64,000 nt of DNA from the NCBI GenBank assembly GCA_025504975.1, contig JANUWI010000013.1, positions 1,204,750-1,268,749 on the forward strand, in the 5' to 3' direction. This document shows positions 43,523 through 56,800 of the stretch, one piece after another. Position numbers and translations under genes: made by a program. The number at the start of each line of letters is the position of its first letter. The stretch's first letter is position 1. Source of the stretch: Plenodomus lindquistii (Eukaryota; Ascomycota; Dothideomycetes; Pleosporales; Leptosphaeriaceae). The notes below the pieces were generated by a model that saw nothing but the letters and a program-made list of their open reading frames with translations, made no database searches and had not been told where the DNA came from.

Positions 43523-45406
43523 ATGGTGGCACCAACTCGTGTGTCTCTAGTGCGTAACCTGATCTTTCCGCACATGTCCCTTAGTACTCGACCAGTTTTC
43601 CATCTAAACTCGACACGTACTCCTCGCCATTTGGAACAAAGATGGAAGTTTGCAAAAGCAGTTTCTCCTATGGTCACTGAAACACTGCATACGGACTCTT
43701 GTTGTCATTCGCAAACTATGCCCGGGAGTGGCGGATCGTTACACGAAGCTGCCTTGAGAGGAGACGTGGAAGAGTTCGAGCAATTCGCAAAGTCTGGTGT
43801 AAATGTAAATTCACTAAACTCAGTTGGACGCCTTCCGCTGCATACATTTTGCAGTGCGCCGTGGATGCATGATGAATTCGTGCTGGACAACCAAGTACCC
43901 AGACCGGCGACAGAATGGCTTCTCGAAAATACCAACGATATCAACTCGCCGGATCGGGATGGCATAACGGCACTCCACATAGCTTCTATGATGTCTCAAT
44001 ACCTGGTCAAGACATTGCTCGCAGCTGGCGCGGATCTAACACGTACAACTTGCGATGGCATGAGCGCCTTGCATCTTGCCGCACGCGCCCGACAGAGCAA
44101 TATTGTGGATATGCTACTTGGAGGACTCACGAACGCACACAAGACACATCAAGAAGCCCAAGTAAATGCCGGGGATGACTTTGCGAGGACACCGTTGCAT
44201 TACGCTTGTCGTTCCGGTCGCCCTGAAACTGTAGCCTACATGCTGGCTGCAGGCGCTGATCCCACTTCTATGGACATCAATGGACTGACGCCGCTCGATG
44301 CATGCCTTGAATTTGAAGAAGAGCAGGCATTATGGGCGGACTACCGCGAACTCGAGCTACCGAATTGGTACTGGCTCAACCGTGTTGACCTACCGTCCGA
44401 TTGGGGGGCTTATGCGCTTGGTGGCGTTCGAATGCAAGATGATGATCGACCTTGGGTTCGGCCTAGTCGACAGCTGCAGCGTGCTCTGGACCGACTGCCT
44501 GGAGGGCCGTGGCCTGAAGAATTATTTCGCATCGCCTCAGTTCAACATACCGCACGTCTCGAGGAGATCCTGGATGCAGTCACAAAGGCCATGATGAGCA
44601 GAGGCCAAGGGACGCAGGTTATCCAAGGTCACATCGCAAGCTGCATCAAGCACTGCGAGATCAAAGGCTTGGAATACACGAAGTCTTGTCTGGTCAGTCT
44701 CCTATCGGACCCAGCGAAGGACAAGTACACGGTGGAAAAGCGCATCCAAAGCAGCCAATTCGACCTTGAGGAACGTTTCGGAAAAAGGCGCGATCAGCCT
44801 GACGATCACGTGCATCTGGCTGTGGTTGAAATGCTCTTACGTAGAAGACAGTACATTGAACTTGATCATATTCTGCGAGACGATGGATCGTTTCGGCCTC
44901 TCTTGGATTCGGATGTGCACGATATTGCAAGTTTGCTGGCTAAGAACGGATTCGCAACATTACTGGAAGTTCTCATCGATTCCAAGCATGGAACCCAACT
45001 CCGGTCAGAAAACAGAACGTCATCCACTTCTGCAGACCCATTGCTGATCGTGGCTGTCAAGAGGCAGCTTCCAAACATGGATGTTGTGCGCCTACTTGTA
45101 GAAAAGTGTCAAGTTGATCTCAATTGTAGAAGCAGAACTGGCGAGGATGCCTACGCGGACGTGGATGCACCGGGAGTTTGCTACGATATTGACGTCACTC
45201 AGCCTGGGCTGAACACCGCGATCCATGAATGCGCCAAGGGATTCAACTGGTGGCAGGTCAAATATTGTCTGCCCTATTTGCTGTCTCATGGTGCTGATAG
45301 TAGTTTAAAGAATGAGGCTGGCTTCACCCCGTATCAGATAACTCAAGCAGACTATAAGGAGACGTTTATGGATGATGCAGAGAGGATCCTCGAATTCACC
45401 CCTTAG
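43523..45406 (+). CDS. Ankyrin-repeat protein
   Basis: Single exon of 627 residues from ATG 43523 (MVAPTRVSLVRNL); a later ATG at 43673 is an alternative. Ankyrin repeats are clear: LHEAALRGDVEEFEQFAKSG, DGITALHIASMMSQYLVKTL, DGMSALHLAARARQSNIVDM, ARTPLHYACRSGRPETVAYM, and a distant one near the C-terminus (YLLSHGADSSLKNEAGFTPY). The middle (about 300–520) has no recognised domain. No signal peptide or membrane segment. Ankyrin repeats mediate protein binding; the partner is unknown. The N-terminal first 50 residues look weakly conserved. Confidence 0.85.
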   Translation: MVAPTRVSLVRNLIFPHMSLSTRPVFHLNSTRTPRHLEQRWKFAKAVSPMVTETLHTDSCCHSQTMPGSGGSLHEAALRGDVEEFEQFAKSGVNVNSLNSVGRLPLHTFCSAPWMHDEFVLDNQVPRPATEWLLENTNDINSPDRDGITALHIASMMSQYLVKTLLAAGADLTRTTCDGMSALHLAARARQSNIVDMLLGGLTNAHKTHQEAQVNAGDDFARTPLHYACRSGRPETVAYMLAAGADPTSMDINGLTPLDACLEFEEEQALWADYRELELPNWYWLNRVDLPSDWGAYALGGVRMQDDDRPWVRPSRQLQRALDRLPGGPWPEELFRIASVQHTARLEEILDAVTKAMMSRGQGTQVIQGHIASCIKHCEIKGLEYTKSCLVSLLSDPAKDKYTVEKRIQSSQFDLEERFGKRRDQPDDHVHLAVVEMLLRRRQYIELDHILRDDGSFRPLLDSDVHDIASLLAKNGFATLLEVLIDSKHGTQLRSENRTSSTSADPLLIVAVKRQLPNMDVVRLLVEKCQVDLNCRSRTGEDAYADVDAPGVCYDIDVTQPGLNTAIHECAKGFNWWQVKYCLPYLLSHGADSSLKNEAGFTPYQITQADYKETFMDDAERILEFTP

Positions 45407-45751
45407 GGGTCTTTGGAGTGATAGTAACTAGAAATATATCAACGTTGCTGCCGTCAAGACCTGTAACTAAGTAATGGAATGAGAGTGCTGGGTTTTATTG
45501 CTTCCAATGGTTGCTACCACAGAGGAAACGCCGAAGTAGTGGCGACTGCGACATTGGGCAGCGAAGTCTTATAGCTTGAGAAGAGAACGACTGCGGGATA
45601 ACTGAGGTTTTATCTTAATTTGAAGGACTCATATGATACTCTTCGGCCGAAATCTTCAGGGTGAAGAATTGGTCGGAGTGAGGAGAAATATAGATTAGAC
45701 TCCATAACTGACTCTTTACCAATATGTCTAAACAGCATGAGTCTGAGTAGT
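45407..45751. other. Convergent 3' region, no gene seen
   Basis: About 345 bases between the 3' ends of the ankyrin gene and the second chitinase; nothing recognised. Confidence 0.45.
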
Positions 45752-48700
45752 CTAGCTCAAGCCGCCTCCCCTGTGAAACCGTCTGTGCCCGTGGAAGTGC
45801 GTCGGCCTTGCGGACGGCGTAGTTGCTTCCCAAGACGCAATAGATGGTGTTGCCTGTAATGGGGCTGAAGGCGTGGCTCCAGCCGCAATCTGGGTCGTTG
45901 AGGTCTCACTAGCCGTGAGGACCATCTCTGGCTTCCGCTCATCGAAGTCGCGCAAAGATTCAATCGGCATACCCGCAATCATTATCGACGCGATGTTATC
46001 CTTGTTCTTCTCGACTTCATCTCTTCGCTTCCTATAGCCAACTACGTCCCGGCGCATGAACTCCCTTTCATTCATGCAGTGCGCGTCACGGCAAGCTTCG
46101 AGACCTAAGCTGTCGGCAATCTCTTCGGGCGTTGCTGCTCGAGTGACGTTGCCAGAGTCTACAACATACGCTACCGTATCATCAGGATACACGAGAATCT
46201 CCAGGCTTCGTCTTGTAGGTCTTGTACGACCCGCTGCAGGGCAAGTTAGCAACTTCAGATCGGTGACGGACGAGCTTGTCGGAATGGTTATTACCTGTCA
46301 GAGCGTCTGGAGGCTGCGCCTCATACTTGAACACATCGTTCTGATTCTGCCAATTCCAAGGATCATCTATGGCCAAAGCATAACCCGGGTCTACTGCGTT
46401 TCCCAGCATCTTCGGCCAGCATGCGTTGTCGGTCAAGAGGTCGGGATCGTTAGCAATAACCGGCATGGCTGTGAAGTCCATGGAGATCTAATATCGCGAC
46501 ACTGTTAGCGCTAGTCTGAGAACACGGAATAGAAACGCCCGGACGTACTGAGGTAACAGTGGATGTCCGATGTGACTGGATGTAAACTGTATCGGTCCAA
46601 AGGCCGTGGTTTGTACCCAAGTCTTCGACGCTTACGGTTTCTACGATGGGTATCGCGCCACCTGCGAAAGGTTAGTCCTTCACGATAGAAATGCAAATAG
46701 TGCCGTTTGGCACCATACTCACAGTCTCGTACGAATGAGACGCCTGACTCATGCCAATTAGAAGCGCCACCATTTTGCCCACCCGGAAGATACCTCACGT
46801 AGATGGATGCAGCACCAGGATATCGCGAGCCCCAAAGGTCATAAGGCGGCCACTCATCCACTTGGCATTCAGTAGGTCGGAGGATGCCACCGAGATACGG
46901 AGCCACCACCCGCTTTTGGATCCACTCCTGCCAGGCTGGATCGTGGTCAGAGTACCATTCATCTACAGCCTCGCGGGCAGGGTTGAAGAAAACTGGATGC
47001 TCCGGGCACGGGATGATCCTGTAACCATAGTTGGTCGCAATAGAGCGCCAATTTGCGCAGACCTGTGGGTAGCGATCTCCGGGGCACGTTTTGTAGTTGA
47101 TGGCGTTGAATCTTGTTTGTATATCCGGCAGAATCCTGGAAGTTATCGTGACTTTAGATCGGGTGTGACCCCAGGTTTGCTGGTCGCCTTTGCTCCCGTA
47201 AATTATCTCATCGGCATAGATAGCGATGTAGCCAAGAGAGGCAGCTGGCGTAGGGAAACTATACTCGAAAGACGCGTCGCATGGGTTGTTAGCATCATAA
47301 TTTAGATCTACACGTTTTTGCAGGCTTGTGCGGTCGGGTACGGTCGCGGCATTCTCACCCAAGTTCTGGGACTGTTCCTTGGGAGCCGCGGCTGGAAACT
47401 CTCGTTTCGCGCTTTTTCTCACAATTTTGAAGTCCTTGCTGCCAGCCCCCGATATGCCGCCTGAGAAGATAAGATCGGCCGAGTATTGGTTGGGGCACAC
47501 ATCCGAAAGCACCATCAAATCCTCACAACATACGGATATGAAGGACCCATGGGCACAATCCGTCTGTGATAAGATTAATCAATGTTTTATTAATGTGCTG
47601 GGGAGTAGCAGGCACATACCTTGTCTCCTGCTGGGTGTGTATTCTGAGTTAAAAATATAGTCCCCTCGGGACAGGTCTTGTCGCAGACTTTGCTCTAAGA
47701 ATATGTCAGCCGATGGAACAGTAGGGTCCAAAGCACGAAAAGTTCTTACTCCGTCGGTTTTCCGGTTCCAGTTGCAGTTCTTTGCGACAACCTCGTTATT
47801 TAGGCACAATAGTCTGTTGTCTTTGCCATGGCATCCCGTGGACTGTTCGAATGCGTCCGAATCGAATGTCTTCCCATGACCCACAAGTATTTCATGGTAA
47901 CCTACGATCCAGTATTAGTATAACCATGAAGATCCTAATTGTCGACGTGAACTCACCTCCAGGACAACCCTTTTCCTTCCGCGTCTTGTCAGACATGCAT
48001 GGTGTCCAGTAAGCCAACTTTCCTGTCAGCGACTGCTTCTTATCCGCAACCTGCTTCTGTCGGATATATCCTTTACTATTGTCCATTGTGCCCCCCGAGT
48101 TGAGGTATTGAGCGGCTTGTGCGTCCTGATCATCGAGATCTAAGGCCCATACCACTGGTATGAGTCAGTCGATGCGTTCACGCGAATGCTGTGCACATTG
48201 AACATACTCAAACCTCCAAGCCCGAGATTGTTTGCAAAATCAGCCTTGAGTTTTAGCGTATCCGCGTCGTCATACGAAACCCATTGGTCAGAGTCCCAAC
48301 TGATCCATTTCACCCCCGCTACCTTATCGAACTGTGGTTTCAAATTATTGTCAGCCATGATGCGTCCAATCTCCGCGTTGGACAATATGCCGGCTTCGCC
48401 AGTGCACTCTCCTGCTTTCGCGCCCGAGGCAAAAGGACACCTGCAATATATCGGCGTCAGCATGCTGTGCCAAACACAAATGTAGAAATGGCTAAATTTT
48501 CATTAGACATACACTGGTTTGTTACACGACGGATCCTTGAGGGTGAAAGATCGTCCATAGAATCCAAGACCGAGCACGACTTTGTTACTCGCCACGCCGT
48601 TTCTCCAAAGAAGGTCCAACCCTTCAGCAATTTCGGTGATGTTTGTATGCGGGTTGACTTCTTTACGTGTGTGTCTACAGTGGGGTTAGTGTTACGTTGG

Positions 48701-49877
48701 CGGTCATATCATGTAACGAACCGGTTAGCACCATCCCACGTTCCATGGATATCATAGCTCATGACGTTGAACCAATCGACATGCTCCTCGAGACCTTTCA
48801 CGTCGAAGCCTTGGAGATACCAATAGCTGTTTGGCAAAGTGAGCGTGACGCCCAATCCTTTCCCAGCTTGACGCAGTTCCTTCATGAATGTAACGAAATT
48901 CGCGTAGTCTGCCTTATGACCTCCTCGATCGTCTGCAACAGGATACTCCCAGTCTATGTCAATTCCATCGAATCCATGGGTCTTGCAGAAACTGATAGAA
49001 GAGTCAATAAAGGCCTTACGATGGGCAGCTGAGGAAACCATGTCTGAGAAGATTTGTCCGCCGGCCGCCCATCCCCCGACCGCAATATAGACTTTGAGAC
49101 TGGGACTCTGCATTTTCAGATCGATTACCTTCGGGTAGAGGATGTCGTCGTACGAGTTCATCTTGGCGATTTTGAACGTCTGCGGGTCGATCAATGCGAA
49201 GGCATAACTACAAGCTCCATTAGCTAGAAGCAAAGAGTTAAGAAACGAAGACCCCGTACTTTATATGCGTCCACATTGTAGCATCGATAGATTCTGGAGC
49301 TACCGCATCGCAGGGTCGTGCATATGACCAGCTTTCATAGTAGCCAATCGTCTTTGCACGAGCGCTCTGTCCACTACCAGAAGGTCTCTTCACCTTTTCG
49401 CAGCCGTTTTGACACCCATCGCCGCAGAATCTAAGTCGTTCAGTAAATATAGGAATGATTGTAAGGGCAGAATCTAGGCTCACGGTTCCGTAGTGCCACA
49501 AAATCCCTACTATAGTCAGTTCCTGGATGTGGAGGGGACATGCGTGCGACATACATGCTTAGAGCAGCACACGCCAAGAGGACATTTCTGCCCTGGTGTG
49601 GCAGCATATTGTCCGCATTCAGCTTTAGCATCGCAAGTGCTCGTACAGTTTCCTACACGGACAGATGAGCGATGAATGTGAACACTTCACCATGAAGTGC
49701 GTTCAACCTACCTTTCCCGCAGTAGGCTGGGCCAAATCCGCAAGAGCCACTGGTCGAGCAGCAACCAGATTCGCACTCTCGACCCGGAGCGCAGGTTGAA
49801 GGATCTTGGGCTCTGGCAATCAAAAGAATTGAGAGTATGACCAATATGGCCGAGAACAACGAATAAAAGCGACGCAT
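45752..49877 (-). CDS. Second GH18 chitinase, CBM18-containing, multi-exon
   Basis: Start ATG 49877 opens a signal peptide (MRRFYSLFSAILVILSILLI) and a first chitin-binding module (CAPGRECESGCCSTSGSCG). Exons at the 5' end: 49877–49712, 49652–49555, 49506–49484, 49430–49260, 49207 onward. A second Cys-rich module (CPLGVCCSKHGFCGTTEPFC) precedes the GH18 barrel with DGIDIDWEYP (about 48960) and the downstream FYGRSF, WVSYDD and GLGGLSMF motifs. The long Cys-containing C-terminal region (47.9–45.75 kb) ends in a His/Arg-rich tail. I did not fix every 3' intron; several lie between 48.7 and 46.2 kb. It is a secreted subgroup C-type chitinase, a distant paralogue of the one at 36.7–41.1 kb. Confidence 0.88.
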
Positions 49878-50750
49878 CCTTACAGATTTTGGATGTGAGG
49901 CCGACAATGGGCAAAGAAGGGCTTCACTTGCGCACCAAACAACAGCGCAGCAAGCGGTCCCTTATCGTCCTGTTGCGTGATGCCTCAAGCACTGATGTAT
50001 ATTGTCGTCCACGGAGCTTTGACAGGCGGCAACCTTCTTGGTCTACTAACTACCGACCTACAGGGATAGTAATCGCGCAAATTTCTGCCGTTTTACCCCT
50101 GCATGAGGTTACCTTAACATGGCAGGTAAGTGACCCGCGGTCATTCTCGCATGGCAAATCCTTTTCCGAAATCTTATTCTAGACTTGCGATGTGAACGAC
50201 AGGGCCTATTGACCCTGCATTAGGCCACCCGTGACCCGCAGCGGGTGGTATACTCTGCCGGCTAGAGCCTCGCTCTAGCGCGTTTTCTCACGCTAGCATA
50301 CATTAAATATGGAGCCACTTTTTGAATGATTGGTTGCTGAGACTACGCCCGGCTGCACATGTCTTCGACCACTTGTCTAGTCAGCGAAACCCCTTCCTTT
50401 TTTGGCATTTGACCGCTTGTCTAGTCGGCAAAACCCCTTCATTTTTTGGCACTTCTTCCACGCAAAGCGGAACTGCCGACTCGAAGCGAGATGATAGTCA
50501 GTTGTCTGCCATATGGATTGCGTCCATATTGCAATTGTGGAGCGGATTTTATGATAAGCAAGAATTTCATGAAAGCGTGTTGACATTTCCGGTTCGCCGG
50601 CCGCACCTCACGCGTTCGACAAGAACCATCAACCATTATTGCCCTCACACATCGTCGAGTGCTCTTCGCCTCTGATTATCCCTCGATCTCCGTAAGGAGT
50701 TCTTTATCTAGCATTGGCTTTCGCTATTTATTATATCATCTCTCACCATT
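49878..50750. other. Divergent intergenic region with a tandem duplication
   Basis: It separates the second chitinase from the LysM gene. It contains a 44-bp tandem duplication and CT-rich promoter-like sequence at 50640–50745 just before the LysM start. Confidence 0.5.
50367..50454 (+). repeat. Two tandem copies of a 44-bp unit
   Basis: 50367–50410 and 50411–50454 share GACC(A/G)CTTGTCTAGTC and a C4TTC-T6-GGCA tail, differing at about five positions. It lies in the promoter region of the LysM gene, 300 bp upstream of its ATG. Confidence 0.9.
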
Positions 50751-52613
50751 ATGGTGTTAATCAAAGGCTCTTTTGGCTGGGCAATAGCTACGACTTATAT
50801 TGCAACCTCCTCAGCTTCCACCACGATATTTAATGGTCGTCAGTCTAGCATCTTTCCGAACGGAACGTCGCAGGCATGCATGTCAAGCTTCGACTATAAC
50901 CTCGATTGCGACGTGTCATTCGGATTGTTATATCAGCAGAATAACTGGGTTGATTGGAATAAAACGGGGCTGACCGCGTATGTTGCAACGCCCTAGTATT
51001 CTAGAAATCACTTCACTCTTCTGACCTTCTTTATAGGCTGTGTACAGAGAACTGTCGCACATCTTTCAACGCGCTCAAAAGAAGAGTAAACTCCGCTTGC
51101 ACAGACCTTTCATTCGAGCTAGGCAGCGCGACCTTCGACGCAGAACGTATCGTCGACTTCTACACATACAAGTACAATCTTACCTGTTTGTCAAGCGGTT
51201 CTTCCTGGTGCCTTCTAGACGAGAAAAAATGGTTTCTTGACTACCTACCCACAGTTACGTGGCCGAAGTACACCAACAAGTGGTACCCGGATTGGTCCAA
51301 TGATCCGGTTAATGGGACCAGCAGGGTCGACGAGAATGGCACGACAATCCTGCCATACAACACTATACCCCCACCCGCTCCCACGTTCGACTCCGGTATG
51401 AAGCAAGCGTTGGACTATCGAGAGCTTCCTGCGCCTGCTACTGGTACACTGAACCCTAACTCAACAATCGGTCTAGAGTACGACGAGTATCCGCTAGAGA
51501 TTCAATGTTCCTCTTGTTTCCTTCAGCGATTCAAGTTAGGCTTCATGTCGAGATGGGGCGAAACCTATGATGATGTCAAAGGCCAAGCGTGGGACAATAT
51601 CCAAAAGAACTGTAACTTCAAGGAAACTCTTACAGTTCATCCAGCCTTGAAACCCGAGCCTGCAAGTGTAGACTGGGACTGGAGTTCACCGAGCCTGTGT
51701 GAGCAAACGGTCACGTTGACTTCGCGGATGAATTGCAGCACCTTCTCAAGTATCCACAAGGTTTCCACTGCAGCTTTGAGAGATCTGAACAAGAATATCC
51801 GCTGTCAGGGTATGAGGACTGGAGCATACTGCCTGCCAGAATCGTGTGAAGTTGCAATGGTGAGATACGTCCTTTTCCTGTAGCAGCGTCAAGATCTCAT
51901 TGCTAACTTGATGATCCTCGAATTAGCAATGGTACGAAGGTGGTACGACGGCGTTGGAACTAATCGGACCAAGCGGGCCATACAACAACATCTCATTCAC
52001 TCAATTCGTCAAGTGGAACTCGGCAGCTCTTCACAATCCCGTGTTTCCTGGCGATTACATCTGCGTTGGTCCTCTTGGAGGAGCCTACGTTGCCCCTCTC
52101 GTTTCAGGAGTCGTTGGCGGTAAGCCAGTGTACACCACGACGGCATCGCCAGCTCATGAAACACCACCCGGTACGGCCAGGAACTGTGGGCGATACTACG
52201 ATACTGTTCAAGATGACTACTGCCAGATGATAGCCATGAACTTCACGCTCACATTCGACGAGCTACGAGCGCTGAACCCCCAAATCAACGAGGATTGCAC
52301 CAACTTATGGGCCAACGCATCGTACTGCGTGGCTACTGTCCAAGGAAGTACCATGACTCCGGTACCCGTAACCTTAACATCTACGTTAAAGCCTACCTCA
52401 ACTAGGGCTGCAACAGTAGTAGCCCCTGCACCAACACAATCTGGAGCTTCAGCATCATGCTACGAATGGTACACTGCTGTCAGTGGTGACTATTGTTACC
52501 TTGTATATACAAAGTTTGGCATTAGCTTTGATCAGTTGCGGCAGTGGAACCCCGTATTGGATGAGGCATGTAGTAACATGTGGCCTGGCTACGCTTATTG
52601 CGTCAAAGCCTAG
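50751..52613 (+). CDS. Secreted LysM-domain protein
   Basis: Exons 50751–50977, 51037–51859 and 51927–52613 sum to 1,737 nt (578 residues) with clean GT..AG joins. The start (MVLIKGSFGWAIATTYIATS) is a weak but plausible signal peptide. The N-terminal 300 residues carry paired cysteines. Then come three LysM-like modules: one ending GDYICVGPLGG, one YYDTVQDDYCQMIAMNF..YCVAT and one WYTAVSGDYCYLVYTKFG..YCVKA, with a Pro/Thr linker between the last two. LysM modules bind chitin oligomers. Secreted LysM proteins next to subgroup C chitinases are a known fungal arrangement, suggested to protect or target chitin. Divergent from the second chitinase. Confidence 0.88.
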
Positions 52614-52692
52614 TTGCTACATTGTCTAAGCTGAGATCGCAACGATACCACTCGAATCTCCTTGCCGCAAGTTTGCAAGCTTGAAAGCCACT

Positions 52693-53688
52693 TTACACGG
52701 CATTTGCGCCCGCACTGACAGCCCAGAATGCTTCTTTTGCTACCCTGAAGTCTTCTCTCTGTGTTCCTGTCATACGTCGTGCAAGACGGCCTTGCCTATC
52801 CAGCTGCTTCAATCTTGTAAACCACTCCCTCCTCATCTTTGCGAATTCTTCCGGGTCATAGCCTTCCGTACCCCAACTAGAAGCTTGATACAATCTTTGC
52901 ACAGATCTCCAGCGATTGATCTGTTCTCGTAATACAGACGCACTTTGTTCACCCGAATCGCGTCTGATTTGTGCCACGGCCAATGTGGGATCTGTTGGCA
53001 AAGGGGCAGCCCCAGGTACCATGTTCTGCAAGTAGATCGGGTTGTCCAAAATCTGACGTGTGCCTGGTGATGATTCGTCAAAGAAAGGTACCCAATCCAG
53101 ACTTGTGAACTTTTGTAGTATCTCAACAAAGACTGCATCCGCTGGGCGACCGGAACCCTGATCCCACAGATGTGTGCCCAGGCGACTCCATTCTATTATG
53201 GTCCCTACGCAGAATTAGCAGGCGGACTCCCATGACAGCGATGAGTCAGACTTACGCGTTCGCGTGTCGTAAATCAAATCTGTTCCATATTGGCCTGGAT
53301 ACATTTGCCCAATCGTCAATCGCAGCATCCAAGGGGGAAGTAATTGGTGATTTGGTGACATGGTATGGTCGCCCCAGCGTAGATATTGAGTCCACTCGGA
53401 GTCGCGTTCGATAGCGTAGCTGACAACTTGCGACCGCGGAAGAATCTCTGTACCGCTTCTCTGCCAACCCCATGCTACATCGCCCCGGACAAAAGGCAAG
53501 AGCCTTATCAATTGCACAGTTTCGTCCTCGTAACCGAGCAATTGGAAAGTGTCATCCAAAATAGCTCGTGTGGTGTGCGGTGGCCTGACCATATCTTCTG
53601 GGCAGACGTAGCGCATTGCAATCAGCGTAGCGTAGACTTGGTTTAGGCCAGAAATCAGATGCGCATGCTTTGTCGCAATGGGATCCAT
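52693..53688 (-). CDS. Unidentified two-exon protein at the island edge
   Basis: Exons 53688–53256 and 53204–52693 (intron GTAAGT..GCGTAG) sum to 945 nt, giving 314 residues. Start ATG 53688 (MDPIATKHAHLISGLNQVYA). The sequence is rich in Trp, Arg and Tyr (LPFVRGDVAWGWQRSG, WTQYLRWGDHTMSPNH) without signal peptide or membrane segment. I recognise no family. It lies 130 bp from the start of the subtelomeric RIP block, so it is the last gene before the chromosome end. Intact frame and splice sites argue for a real gene. Confidence 0.75.
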
Positions 53689-53814
53689 TGCAAGAGAGTT
53701 GTCTTGAGCGCCGTGAAGAGACGTTGCGGTAACGGAAGGGTACGGAGTTGTTTGTGAAAGGCACGAGTTATGCGGGTAAGGAGCAAAGATATTTAGGTAG
53801 GCGTTTGCATAATT

Positions 53815-56800
53815 AACTTACGGCTAGACGTAAATCTACAAGCGTGCGCTAGCTAGCCAGAGTTAGCTACAAATTCTAGCTCTAGACTCTAATCTATTAC
53901 GTTAATTTAATTTAGCTCTAAATTAAAGTATAGTTCTATTTTATTTAAACTAAAATATTATAGATTAAATATATAATTTTTAACTAAAAAAAAATTAGTT
54001 TTTTTTTTACTTTTTTATACTAAATTTACTATTTAAGCCTATTTTAATATAAAATACTATATAAAAGAATACTATTATACTAATTCTTTAAAAATAGCTA
54101 TTAGTTTCTAGAGCTAGAATTATACTTTTTTATTATTAATATATTTTAATACCTAACCTATATAAAGCTAGTTATTTAGCTTAATATTTACTATAAATTT
54201 ATAATAATTTAAAAATATAAAGTACTAAAAGGCGTGTAAATTAGTTTAAAAGTATATAGAAGTATATATAGATTTAAAAGCTAAATAAATTATAATTTTA
54301 TAGGCTTTATATAAAATAATAAAAAAATTATACTTTTATAGTTCTATTAAAAAAGTAAGCTATATAGAATAGAATTTAGTAGTAGTTCTAGATATTTATA
54401 GACTTTTTTTCTATTCTCTACTATATTAGCACGTAGGTAATAGTAAAATAAAGATTTTTATAAAATTTAGACTAAATATAGTATAGAAGTAGTTTAGATA
54501 AAAATTAGTATAGTTTTCTATTTTTAATAAGTTAATATAAAAAAAAATAAAAGTAGTTTATAAAAAAACTTTTATAGCTAAAAGTTATTATTATAATAAA
54601 ATATAGCTTTATTATATTACTTTTTACTTTAAATTAAATAGTTATATATTTAAACATTTTTTATATAGCCTCTATATAAAGTCTATTCTAGAATTATTAT
54701 TTTATTAAAATAAATATAATTTTCTATTTACTATTTATTAATAATTATTATAATAACTACTAAATCTAGTAGTTACTCTAGTAGAATATAATAATTTTTT
54801 AAATATTACAATTTTTTTTTACTTTTTATATTCTATACTTTTATTATATATACTTTATTACTATTTATTATTACTTCTAATATAAATACTAAATAGCTTT
54901 TATAAAAATACTAATATCTATAGAATTCTTAATTACTAGCTGTAATTAACAAAAATGTAGCCCGTGCTTTTTTTTTAAAAATTGCTTTTTTTTACTTTAA
55001 TTTGAATTCCCAATCCATGCTAAGATAGAAAAATAGAAATACTTAATAATAGACTAGTAGAAATAGAAATAGTCTTTTAGATGTATTATTCTATATATAA
55101 TTACTCTCTACTAAGCCTAAAAGGGATATATTATAGCGTACTAGCGTAGTAGAAAATACTATAAACTTTTTTTTTAATGTAAATCTCTAATCTATACTAA
55201 AATAGAGAAATAGAAATACTAACACCTATAGAATTTTTAATTACAGCTAGTAATTAGCAAAAATGTAGCCTAAACGCCTACGCTAAAGTTTTAGAAAAAA
55301 CTTAGAATCTATAGAAATATTAGTATTTAAAGGTTTGCTACTAAAAAGCGTAATAATAAATATATAAAATCTATATTAGTTATATAATTATAACGTTAAA
55401 TAGCTACTAAAATTAATAAATAAAACTATTTTAGTCTAATATATATATAGACTAAGTACGTAATTATAATCTAATAGTTATACTAAAATTAGAAATTATA
55501 AAGCTTACTAACTATAAATACTTATATAAAAAAAGTTTTATATAAAAAAAACTTCTAGCTTTTTTTAAACTAAACTTTTTTCTATTTATTACCTCTCTAT
55601 AATATGTCTATTAATAGCTTTATATATAATAACTAACTATAACTCTAGTACTATAGTATTATTATTTTTATTAGATAATAGCCTATTAATATTAGTATAA
55701 TATAATATAAATAGATTAAAAACCTACTTTTTAAATAGCGCTAAATAACGCGTTCTAACTAGATAATCTAGCTTTTCTAAAAACGCAAACTTTATAGGTA
55801 GCTCTAACTTTTTTATATAAACTAAAAATAATAGCTCTATATTATAAACTATTATCTATATATTTATATTATATTTTTTTACTATTATAGCTTACTATTC
55901 TATCTAAACTTATAAAAAAGTTTTTTTAATAAAATTATTTATACCTTTTAGTAGTATACTAAAAATGTAAATAGTACTAAAATACTATTTAAATATATTC
56001 TACTATTTACTCTAATCTAAATACGTGCTAAACGTAATCTATTATTTAGAATTATTATTTTTAGTTAGTAAACGTTCTAGATTAGCTTAGTATATAGTTA
56101 TAAATAAATACTTTTTTACTATTATTATATATTTATAACTGCGCATTCTAGTACCTATTTTTCTCTATTAAATTTCTAATTTAAAGTAACTAAACTTTTT
56201 ATATAATTTATTTATTTTCTAGTAATATTATAGATAATCTATAATACTATTAATAGTAGTTTTTTAGGTATTAAAAATTTTTTTTTTAAATATTTTACTT
56301 TTAAGCGCTATTAAACTAAGCTTATTAATAACCTCTAGATTATTTAGTTTAGTTATAAGCTATATCTATAACTATATAGGCTATAACTAAATAAGCTACT
56401 ACTTTTTTTAGGTACTAGATAGTAACTATAAGTTTATAATATCTGTTTTTATAATAGCTATACTTTAAAAAAGCTTTTTTCTATAAAAATTTTACTACTA
56501 CTATATAGTAGCTATAGTATACTAGTTTTATATATAGTCTATTATACTAATAGCTAAGTCTATACTAATAAACTTTATTACTATATTTACTCTAATATCT
56601 AGTAGTTTTTTTATCTAATTCTAATATTATTATTATTTAATTATAACTATTTAATTTAACTATATTTTAATCTAGTTTTTATTACTTACTATAGTCTATA
56701 TAAACACTTTATCTAGTTTTTTAACTAAACTTTTTTATATCTATATTATAGTTTTTTTTTTATATAGGCGTTTTCTAGATAATATATTTTTATTAATAGT

